Assembly (NCBI RefSeq): GCF_950295315.1
Contig: NC_080180.1
Span: 66,817,773 to 66,881,772 of the forward strand
Direction: 5' to 3'
DNA length: 64,000 bases
Source: Erinaceus europaeus
Lineage: Eukaryota > Chordata > Mammalia > Eulipotyphla > Erinaceidae
The position numbers and the translations under genes were made by a program. Position 1 is the first letter of the stretch; the number at the start of each line of letters is the position of its first letter. Below the pieces are notes generated by a model. The model did not search any database and was not told where the DNA came from. It saw nothing but the letters and a program-made list of their open reading frames with translations. This document shows, piece after piece, positions 32,325 to 43,200 of this stretch.

Positions 32325-35300
32325 GTAGGCGGGCCAGGGCTCGGGGATGGCGAGGGACACCGACCCCAGGGGGACACACGGACACCGACCCCAGGGGGAC
32401 ACAGGACACACGGACACCGACCCCCAAAGTGGGGACACACGGACACCGACCCCCAAAGTGGGGACACACGGACACCGACCCCCAAAGTGGGGACACACGG
32501 ACACCGACCCCCAAAGTGGGGACACACGGACACCGACCCCCAAAGTGGGGACACACGGACACCGACCCCCAAAGTGGGGACACACGGACACCGACCCCTG
32601 GGGGACACACGGACACCGACCCCAGGGGGACACACGGACACCGACCCCCAAAGTAGGGACACACGGACACCGACCCCAGGGGGACACACGGACACTGACC
32701 CCCAGAGGGACACACGGACACTGACCCCCAGGGGGACACACGGACACTGACCCCCAGGGGGACACACGGACACTGACCCCCCAGAGTGGGGACACACGGA
32801 CGCTGACCCCCAGAGTGGGGACACACGGACGCTGACCCCCAGAGTGGGGACACACGGACGCTGACCCCCAGAGTGGGGACACACGGACGCTGACCCCCAG
32901 AGTGGGGACACACGGACGCTGACCCCCAGAGTGGGGACACACGGACGCTGACCCCCAGAGTGGGGACACACGGACACGGACCCCCAGGGGGACACACGGA
33001 CACTGACCCCCAGAGTGGGGACCCCCAGGACACAGAGGGACACTGGCCCCAGGCCTGGTCCGGGTGGTGACGGCGCCACCCTGTGCCCGTGGGGGAGGGA
33101 CAGTGAGGGGTCTGGCGCCTGGGCCAGGGGCTCCGCTGTCCGGGTCACACGGGAGCCGCGGGCTGGTGGGGGTGGCAGGCGGGGCCACTGGGAAGGGTCA
33201 GCGCCCCCCTCAGGCTGCTGTGGGTGCAGCGTCTGCCCTGCGGGGTGGGGGTGGGGGTGGGGCTGGCGGCCGCAGTCTAGAACGAGGCCTGTCTGATGGC
33301 TTCATGGATGCGGCCTCAGCGCCAGAGCTGCGGGGCCTGGTGTGTGCGTGTGTGCACGCGTGTTTGTGTGTGTGCGCGTGTGTGCGTGTACATGAGTGTG
33401 GGTGCATGTGTGCGTGTGTTTGTGCATGTGTGTGCCTGTGTGCGCGTGTGCATGAGTGTGTGTGCATGTGTACGCCTGTGTGCCTATGTGTGTATGTGTG
33501 TGTGCCTATGTGTGTGCGTGTGTGTGTGTCTGTGCTTGTGTGTGTGTGTGCGTGTGTGTATGTGTGTGCCTGTGTGCGCGTGTGCATGAGTGTGTGTGCA
33601 TGTGTACGTACGTCTGTGTGCCTATGTGTGTATGTGTGTGTGCCTATGTGTGTGCGTGTGTGTGTGTGTCTGTGCTTGTGTGTGTGTGTGCGTGTGCGCG
33701 TGCGCGTGTGCGTGTGTGTGTGTCTGTGCTTGTGTGTGTGTGTGTGTGCGTGTGCGCGTGCGCGTGCGCGTGTGTGTGTCTGTGCTTGTGTGTGTGCGTG
33801 TGCGTGTGCGCGTGCGCGTGTGCGTGTGTGTGTGTCTGTGCTTGTGTGTGTAGGCTGCATTGACCTCAGCAGCCCTGTGCAGCTGCCCTTTGTTGCTGGC
33901 CTACCAGCCCTTTCTGCTTCCTCTTCCCAGAGGAACCCGCTCTTAAGTTATAAAATATTATTTATAGCGTAAATTGTTTCAGTTGTATTATTTAAGTTTG
34001 AAGAGAAGTAGAAATGGTTTTGTGTTTTGTATATCAGATAATAATTACATTATTTCTAGTGTTTAAAAATCATTTAACTTTGCCCAGTGAACTACAAATT
34101 GTTTTTTCTTTTTGTTTCAGATCAAAAACTAAATGATGCTTACAAAAATTATCAAGTGGACAGTTTTACCAAGTATTCAGCAATACAGGTATGTAAATTA
34201 ATACGGTCTGATAAACTGGCCTCACGATCGTGCTAAGTATAGCTACATAAAAATAAATGCAAAATAGATTCTACTGACGAGTGTTCTCGTGCGACGTCGC
34301 CTACAGTACTTGGAATCTCCGTCTACGATTTACTTCCTGTAAGGGTAAAAGCTAAAGCCAGCTGTTGCTTAATGAATATGCACTCGTAGGCCATCGACAT
34401 GAACATGAGTGCTTTGACCTTTTAGAGTTGGAACCTGCACGTCTATGTGATTGATTTCCCAGAAAGGAACAGGAAAGGTGGCAAACTTAGACGCATCACC
34501 TGGGAAGCATCGAGGATCGCATTTCGGGTTCCTGACGGAGGCGTTTTGATATAGAGGAGAAGGAGGGTGACGTAACGGTCAGATGAACGAGTCACGAGGC
34601 AAAATGGTCTGCTGGAGAGGCGAGGGAAAGAAGCACTACGCTGGACAGAAGAAAAGAGAGGGAGGAGAGACGAGAATGTAGCACGCAGTGTCTAGAAGGT
34701 TTGAGCTGTCTGGAGGGAAAGGACAGCCAGAGGCCAGACATTCTCACCAACTCCGTGAGGCGCTCGTGACAAACCTCGAGTACGGGCCTGTGCTACGGCA
34801 GCTCTGGGGACAGAACTAAGCAGAAGGCAGGAGAGCTTGCTGTGCAGGAGGCCTGAGAGAATGGCCTAGGTAAACAACGACAGCAGCAACAACAACAATT
34901 GCAGCACAACGATTAAAAAAAACAAAAGATATAGTCGCCACATCACCGATTGGGGATTTAAGAAAAAGATGTTGGTATAATCTTTATTGGATATAGAGAT
35001 CAAGAGGGTAGGGAGACATAGAGATGCCTGCAGCACTGCTTCACCACTGGCAAATCTTTCCCCTACACATGGGGACTGGGGGCTTGAACCCGGGTCCTTG
35101 TGCCCTGTAATGTGTACGCTTAACTGGGCGCACTACCACCTGGCCCCCACCAATTAACCCCCACAGCAGAGGTGGTTTACATCTCAAAATCAATCAGTGT
35201 AAAAAGTCAAAGGAACGGAAAATAAGGGAAGAAAGTCTATGTGATTATCTCAGGAGACCCAGAAAATAATTATTAAAATCCAGCTCCCTGGGAGTGAGGT

Positions 35301-38300
35301 GGTGGTGCACCTGGTTGAGCACACACACACACTACCATATTCAAAGACCTGGGTTCAACCCCCCAGGCGTCCCCCCCCCCCCCCCGGGAGCCTCATGAGC
35401 AGTGAAGTGATGCAACAGGTGTCTCTCTCCCTCTGCCCTCTCAATTACCGTCTGTCCTATCAAGTAGAAAGAAGGGAAAATAATATCTGATGGGCCTAGA
35501 CCTCAAATAGAGCCCTCTCTCCATTGCTACCGGTCATGTCTGTCAGGAACAACACAATAGACCCCTTTGTGGGCCTCCGCAGGACAACATGCTCTATGCT
35601 ACACCGAGGAAGATGGGTCCTGAAATTGGGGCAGCTTGGAACGTTCCTACTCATGACCACAGGATGTGAGCTCAGATCTACAGGGATGCAGAGGTCACAC
35701 AGGCTCCTAAGCTGAATATGGGCCCCAGATCATATCACATCAAATTGATGGGGTTTACAGTCAACAATATTTATACACCTTTCCCATATTTGGGAGCTAC
35801 TCTCTTCCCTGATCCAGCTTTCTGGTCCTTCTTCCAGCCATGACATCATCTCCCCAGACAATAACTTGGATCCACCTGCATATCAGAGTTCAGGCTCAGG
35901 GGAAAAAAACTAGTGTAGTCATGGGCCCTTTGGAACAGAACTGAAATATGCCTACTAGCTATCTACAAAATGGAGCGCCTCCCCCCCCCATCTTCATCTG
36001 CACTATTCCAGCCTTTAGGCTCATGATTGTTTAACAATCTGGCTTTATATGTTGACTCTCTTTTCAGCCACCAGGTTCCATATGATGCCAACCAGACTTC
36101 CCTGAACAAACAACCCCACCCATGTGTCCTGGAGCTCTGCTTCCCCAGAGCCCTGCCCCACTAGGGAAAGAGAGAGACAGGCTGGGAGTGTGGATCCACC
36201 TGTCAACACCCATGTTCAGCGGGGAAGCAATGACAGAAGCCAGACCTTCCACCTTCTGCATCCCACAGTGACCCTGGGTCCATGCTCCCAGTGGGATAGA
36301 GAATAGGAAAGCTATCGGGGGAGGGGATGGGATACGGAGTTCTGGTGGTGGGAACTGTGTGGAGTTGTACCCCTCTTATCCTATGGTTTTGTCAGTGTTT
36401 CCTTTTTATAAATAAAAAATTTTTTAAAGAAATAAAAATAATCTCCAGGAGCAGTGGATTCATCTTGCAGGTACTGAACCCCACCCATAACCCTAATAGC
36501 AAAAAAAATAAAAATAAAAAAACCCACCCAATTCCCTGCCATTATAAAGACCCTTGAGACTGGGGGAAAGAAACACTCTTGTGGTCCAGCAGGTGACTCA
36601 GTGGATAAAGCACTGGACTCTCGAGCAGGAGGTGCTGAGTTCACTCCCCAGCATCACGGGTACCAGAGTGATGTCTGGTCCCCCCACCACCGTCTTTCTC
36701 ACAAATAAAATCTTTAAAAAATAAATAACCTTCCCCTTACACTATGGTGTGGAAGTGTATCAGCCACTAAAGGTCAGGTGACAGGCTGCATCCGCTCATG
36801 CAAAGTGTCCAGCCTGGAATCTGAAGGAAAGAGACTCTTCTCACTTCTGCCGGAAGAAATGGGGAGACGAGGGTGGGAGGAGAGGCACCAAGGGTAGGAA
36901 AATGTTCGGAAATGGTGGTGGGGACCCGACTTCAGGGCTGTGTCAAAAGGAGGAATTTGGGAGTCGGGCGGTAGCGCAGCGGGTTAAGCGCAGGTGGTGC
37001 AAAGCACAAGGACCGGCATAAGGATCCCAGTTCGAGCCCCCGGCTCCCCACCTGCAGGGGGAGTCGCTTCACAGGCGGTGAAGCAGGTCTGCAGGTGTCT
37101 GTCTTTCTCTCCCCCTCTCTGTCTTCCCCTCCTCTCTCCATTTCTCTCTGTCCTATCCAACAACGACAACAACAATAACTACAACAATAAAAAACAACAA
37201 GGGCAACAAAAGGGAATAAATAAGTAAAATAAATTTTTTTAAAAAAAGGAATTTATTAGGCAAGCTTTCTCAATAAACCTTTTTTCCTGAATCAGGGAGT
37301 GATGTTAACTCGTTTCCCCACTTGCCGTATGCTAGGGTCGAGGTGGTTGGTTCGATTTGGTTTTTTACTCGACACTGTCCCCCAGACGACACGCAGCAGC
37401 CCGCTAGTGCCTACACCACGGCCCCACGTGCTGCAGCGGCTGGCCTTTCCTCGAGCTCACCTGGTCACTCTCTGACTCTGGCAGTGGGGTCTTTGTTGGG
37501 TGTAGGGCTAGCCCTCCTTCCCTTCTCCTCTTGGCCAGTCTCACCCACTTGGCATGGGAGTGGCTGGGCGGCTATTTCCCGGCAGCTGCCGTGGAACGAC
37601 AGGCCTGACGTGGCAGTGACTGTCAGGCATCAAACCAGCTCCCCCTCCTCTGCTCCATGCTCCATTGCTGACACTATGGTCTATTTACAGAATCACTGTT
37701 TTGCCTGAAATAGCCCCACCACATTATCCCCTCAGGGTGTTGCTAATTCCCGCCAGTTAAAACCATCCTAACAGTTGCTGAGGACGCTTCCACCTTCCCA
37801 GCATGCCTTTTGCCTCTCTCCACCCCCTTTCCTAGCCATCTCCATTCCTTGCCTCTGCTGGTTTTTACCCTCTAAAGCCCACTTCCGTTCCTGGTTTTGC
37901 TCTCTTCCTCTCCTCTTCCTCCTCTCTTTTCTTTCCCGCATCCCGTCCTGGAGAAGGGCTGGCGTGCATAGCGGGAGGCGGCCATTTTGCTAGCTCCACG
38001 TGTCCTAAACCTGCTGTGCTCACACCTGACTCTGGGGCATCTGCGTGAATAAAGATTTGCGTTCCCACCCCTCCACGAGTTCCTGGTCTCTCTCTCTCCC
38101 TCGATGCAGCCCCGACAGTTGACTACCCACGTGCTCCTAGGTGGAGGTCAGGGCCTGTTTGTCAAGAATCTGTTTGATCTCTTTGAGCTGATTTGTCAGC
38201 AAAGTTGAATGTTCTTGGCATGTGTCATTCTCGAATCCTGTCTTGTATTACAATGATAGACTCAGGTGCTTTTTTCTGTTACATTTTTTTTTATTTTCTA

Positions 38301-40162
38301 CTTTTCTATTACATTTTCTGGCTTCTCTCGGTTTTTAAGGAATCACCCTGGGAGTCGGGCGGTAGCCCAGCGAGCTAAGCGCATGTGGCGCAAAGCACAA
38401 GGACCGGCGTAAGGATCCCGGTTCGAGCCCCCGGCTCCCCACCTGCAGGGGAGTCGCTTCACAGGCAGTGAAGCAGGTCTGCAGGTGTCTGTCTTTCTCT
38501 CCCCTCCTCTCTCCATTTCTCTCTGTCCTATCCAACAACAATGACATCAATAATAACTACAACAATAAAACAACAAGGGCAACAAAAGGAAATAAATAAA
38601 TATAAAAATATTTAAAAAAAAAAAAAAAAGAAACTTAAAAAGAAAAAGAAATCACCCTTCTTTTAAGCGCTGACCTGTCTGGTAACCTAGTGGATTCTTT
38701 TCATCCCTCCCAGTAATTCCCAAGCTAAGTGACTACACTGTCTTTAGTGTAGTGTTGTCTCTTCCTTGCTGGTGTTTAAAGCCGTCTCCACGCCCCTGCG
38801 ACAGGTCACATCGACTGGGAATGTCAGTGCCTGTCAGGTTTGGCCGCAGTGGTTAGCAGCCTTGCGTCACACAGAATTTAAAGAAGTGCTTCTGATAGGT
38901 GATCACGAAAGACAGTTGGTCCAGCCTTGGCACTGGTGTTGATTTCTGAATGCTTTCCTTTCTCAAATCTAGAGTTCTTCCTGTTCCTAGTTCACCAAGA
39001 GTTATATTAAACATAGGTGTTAGAATTCACCAGATTGGTCTACGGCCATACCACCCTGAACACACCCCATCTCGTCTGATCTCAGAAGCTAAGCAGGGTC
39101 AGCGGACCTGGTTAGTACTTGGATGGGAGAATTCACCAGATTAATTTCCAATACCAATAAGATGAGTCTTTCTTCTCTTTCTTTTATGTATTAATAGATT
39201 ATAAAAATAGGTTATGTGGTCAAGGAGGTGGCGCAGTGATAAAGATTTGGACTCTCAAGCATGAGGTCCCGAGTTCGCTCCCCGGCAGCACATGTACCAG
39301 AGTGATGTCTGGTTCTTTCTCTCTCCTCCTGTCTTTCTCATAAATAAATAAAATCTTTTAAAAAAGAAAAAAGGTTATAAAATTTTCTATTGTCCTTCAT
39401 CTTAACTGTACTTTGGCAGAATGATGAAACATTTAAGATGCAGTGTTCTCTGTTACAGAAGGCCGACCTCAAGGGAGACGGAGATGACCTTCTAGGAAAC
39501 TCAGTAGTGGACCAGCAAAGGTAAGGAAGGCAGTGCTGCCAGAAACGATACCACTTTCCTGACTAGTACCGAAATGATCCCTGTGGCTGTAGGCTTACTT
39601 ATCCGTGGCCTGATCTGTTTAGGTTTAAGTGATCTGTAAGAAACAGAACTAGGCTGATCGCATCTAAGAATGGTTCTGGGGGTGGGGTCGTGCCCCCCAG
39701 CCCTTTCCAACATTTAACAGTGGCTGGGAACACTTATACTTGTCACAGGGAGGGCATGAGAGTGGCATTAACGGGGTTGAGGCCAGGCCTGGTGTTCCCC
39801 TCCTCAAGTGTCCAGATCAGCTCTCGGCAGCAAACACTCATGGAGCCCCCGTAGTTCACTGGACTGAGGCTGAGGATCCCGTGTGCAGGGAAGGAGAAGC
39901 AGCTCTGACAGCTGTGGTGGATCTCACACTGACATTGTGACATGCTGAGTGCCTGAGACCTAGTGTAGCCGCCTTCATTTTGATTATTCGATTTTTCTCC
40001 AGCCTTCTAACTCCTGTTCTTGCTGAATATGAGAGGAATCTAGAAGAGCAAAATGGGCAGCTGAAATATTATCAGGTATGGACTCAGAGGTTCAAGCCTC
40101 TGTCTTTTCAGTGGTATTGATGAGGTAATAGCGATATGTAGCTGTTATCAAACAGTCCTTAG

Positions 40163-40213
<51 letters not shown>

Positions 40214-43200
40214 TGACGTTACACTTGGTTTTTTAATCTAGCTTCCTTGCGTCTGCTGTCTGGCAAGATCAACAAGTAGACCCTTGGAAGTATCTCTGAA
40301 GCTTTATTGTTTGCTTATTTTTAATTATTATGGTTGTGTGTGTGTGTGTGTGTGTGTTGCCTCCAGGGTCATTGTTTGCTTATTTCTCCCCTCGGAAGGA
40401 CTGAAGCCAGCTCATTCTTGTAAACATTTCTCTTGATGCTTAAGCTGTTGCATTTCCCCTTACCTGGAGAGTGAGCTCCCCATCCCCCAATTTCAGATAG
40501 TATGTATGTCATATACATACATGCATACATACACACACACACACACATAGATGCATACACATACATACATACACATATACCCTCCAGGGGTCCTGTGCCT
40601 GCACTGTGAATCCCCTGCTCCTGGAGGCCATTTTTCCCATTTTGTTGCTCTTGTTATTGTTGCTATTGCTGTTGTTGTTGGATAGGACAGGGAGAAATTG
40701 AGATGGGAGGGGAGGACAGACACGCGGAGAGAAAGACAGACACCTGCAGACCTGCTTCACCGCCTGTGAAGTGATCCCCCTGCAGGTGAGGAGCCGGGGG
40801 CTCGAACCGGGATCCTTGCGCCGGTCCTTGTGCTTTGCATCATGTGCGCTTAACCCGCCACACTACCGCCCGGCCTGTTTGTCAGATTTTACTGCCAGGA
40901 ACCATCGATCCACTTCTCAGAGTGCAGTAGATGAGGAAGCTGACTGTTGTGACCGAGGGTCACCCCCGGTCCCGAAGTGTCTGCGAGGAGAGTGTGCACA
41001 GGCTGACAGAGAGCTGAGGCAATGGCGCTGTTCTGGGTGCAGTTGGCGTCTCAAGGAGCCTATTTACAGAGTCTGCCTAGTATTTATCATCTTTGACTTG
41101 GAAATGTTTGGCAGTACGTCTTAAATAGATGCTGTTTGTCCCGCTGAGCCCCCCAGGAGGTGAGGGCCTTTCTCTCTCAGCCGGGATCTCCTCAGACTCC
41201 CGGGATCCCGGGGTCAGGTCAGCTGTGACAAGAGGGCGGGGTGACCCGACACGGTGCAGACGCAGACGGACGCCTTCTGAGAACCAGCCCGGGGAGTGGC
41301 CCCTGCGTGGACCGTGGACACGGCAGACACGCTCTCCGCTGTTTGCTCCCACCGTCTGCTCCGAAGCTGTGTGGACGGACGTGGACGCCAGGGCTCAGCG
41401 TTGAGTAGAGGAAGCCCCTGCCCCGCTCCTGACAGCCGGCACCACGCCCACCACGGTCGCACAGGGCGGCCGGGCGCCGCACGCCACACGCCGCCGCACG
41501 CCGCACGGGAAGAAGCACGTAGGGCAGGCCCGGCTTCTGCTCTTCCACAAGCCCTTTCCCGATCCCGACTGGACTGCTCAGCCTTAGAGCTTTCCGCCTG
41601 CCCGCCTCCATGCTCCTGGCGAGAGAGGCGCTGAGGAGGAGGAGGAGGAGGAGGAGGAGGAGGCGGCGGCAGCGGCCAGCACCTGCGCGCCTTGCGTGGC
41701 CCTGCTGCGTGGTGTTGAGGTGTCCTCTCCCACGTGAGCCGTCTCCGCCTGGGCGTCGTCAGGGCAGCAGCAAGCTCTAGTTTGCACAGATGGCGTCTTT
41801 TGTTTGGGGACCAGTGAGTCTAAAATTCCTGCTGGATTCACTCTTGGGATTCTGTGATGCCGTGTGGTCCGAGTGGCGTAAGACGAAACGTCTAGTGATC
41901 TTGAAAGTAAACTCCTAGCTATTCAGTCTGTACAGCCTATCAGATCCATGTGTCTCCGTAAGCAACGATGTTACTAAGACATGTAGCTTCATCGTTAATA
42001 TTCAGCTGACATTTCCGCAGCTTTAAAGGAGCAGTTGTTCAAAACTGCGAAGCGGGGATAATTGCTGCGATAAGACGCGGACACTTGAGTGAGCGCTCGG
42101 GACCTGTCACCTGCTTCTCCATCGCCTCTGTCCCGCATCGCTGGCCGGGTATCCGCGGTGACTCCTGGGACTTGGGCTCAGCAGGGGCCCGGGGGTGGCC
42201 GCCTTCAGACCTGCTGAGCGCGTGGGGTGCCTGCGACTCGTCTCCCAGCCCGGGGCCCACGGGTGCCCTGCCTGACGGGGGGGGAAGGCTGCCCAGCCCC
42301 TCGCCCCGCTCGCTCCAGGCCCGGCTCCTCTCCTGTGGCCCCGGTGTGAGTCCCGCGCCCACCTCCTGCTCTCCACACCCCCACTCGCCCTCACTCAGAG
42401 CCGGCTCTGGTCTCTGCCCACCCCCCGTTCACTGCGCCACTACCCACTAGGCTCCACTGCCCGCTGCTTCTCCCATCTTCACTTCCTGAGACGCCGCCTT
42501 TCTCCAGGTAAAACCCTGCAGCTCTTTGGTCCTGTCAGAGGAAGCTACTTCGCCTCACCTTCCTTTCTTCCCTTCTGCTGCACACTCTTCTTTCCAATAA
42601 GCGTTTTCACGAGCTTTTCTGCTGAGGTGCGTGTCGGCGACTGCTGGTTTGCCAGCCTCGCACAGCACAGTTCAGGTGCTAAAGGTCGAGTCAGAGGCTG
42701 AATGAACGACAGCTAAAGATGACTTGGGTTTCCTTTGTTTGCGATTAGCACTTTACTTTCTGAAATGCCAGCACTTAAAGATGGCCTCAATAGAAAAAAA
42801 AAAAAAAAAAAGACTCAGTCTGTGTTTTAAAAAATTTCGAGACATACAATTAATTTTCCCCTCTCATATTAATTAATTAGTGATTTATATGACTACATTT
42901 TGCTAGGAGTGTACATAAACACCATTCCCACCACCAAAGGACTGTGACCCATCCCTCCCGCCCACTCCCACCCCCCACTGGCCCAGGAAGCTGCATGTCT
43001 ACCCCTCACCACTGGGTTTTTACTTTGGTGCCCTACTTACAATTTGGTCAGGTCCTGCTTTTAGTTTCCCTTTCAGATCTTCTAAGTCAGCTTCTGTTGA
43101 TGAGTGGGATCATCCCATACTCATCTTTATCTTTCTGACTTAGCTCACAAATAAATAAATAAATAAATAAAATAAAGATGGCCTCGGCTAAGGTACGTTC

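Noticed and set aside
29200..33033. A 1,277-codon minus-strand open frame containing part of C4orf33
   Set aside because: It is the true C4orf33 exon 1 joined by chance to stop-free minisatellite on both sides. Splice sites at 29768 and 29553 define the real exon.
39038..39129. Functional 5S rRNA gene
   Set aside because: The 3' quarter is missing, changes lie in stem regions and it has retroposition duplications.
41636..41682. Poly-Glu coding stretch in SCLT1
   Set aside because: It lies in intron 4, has no matching splice sites and is absent from the conserved protein.
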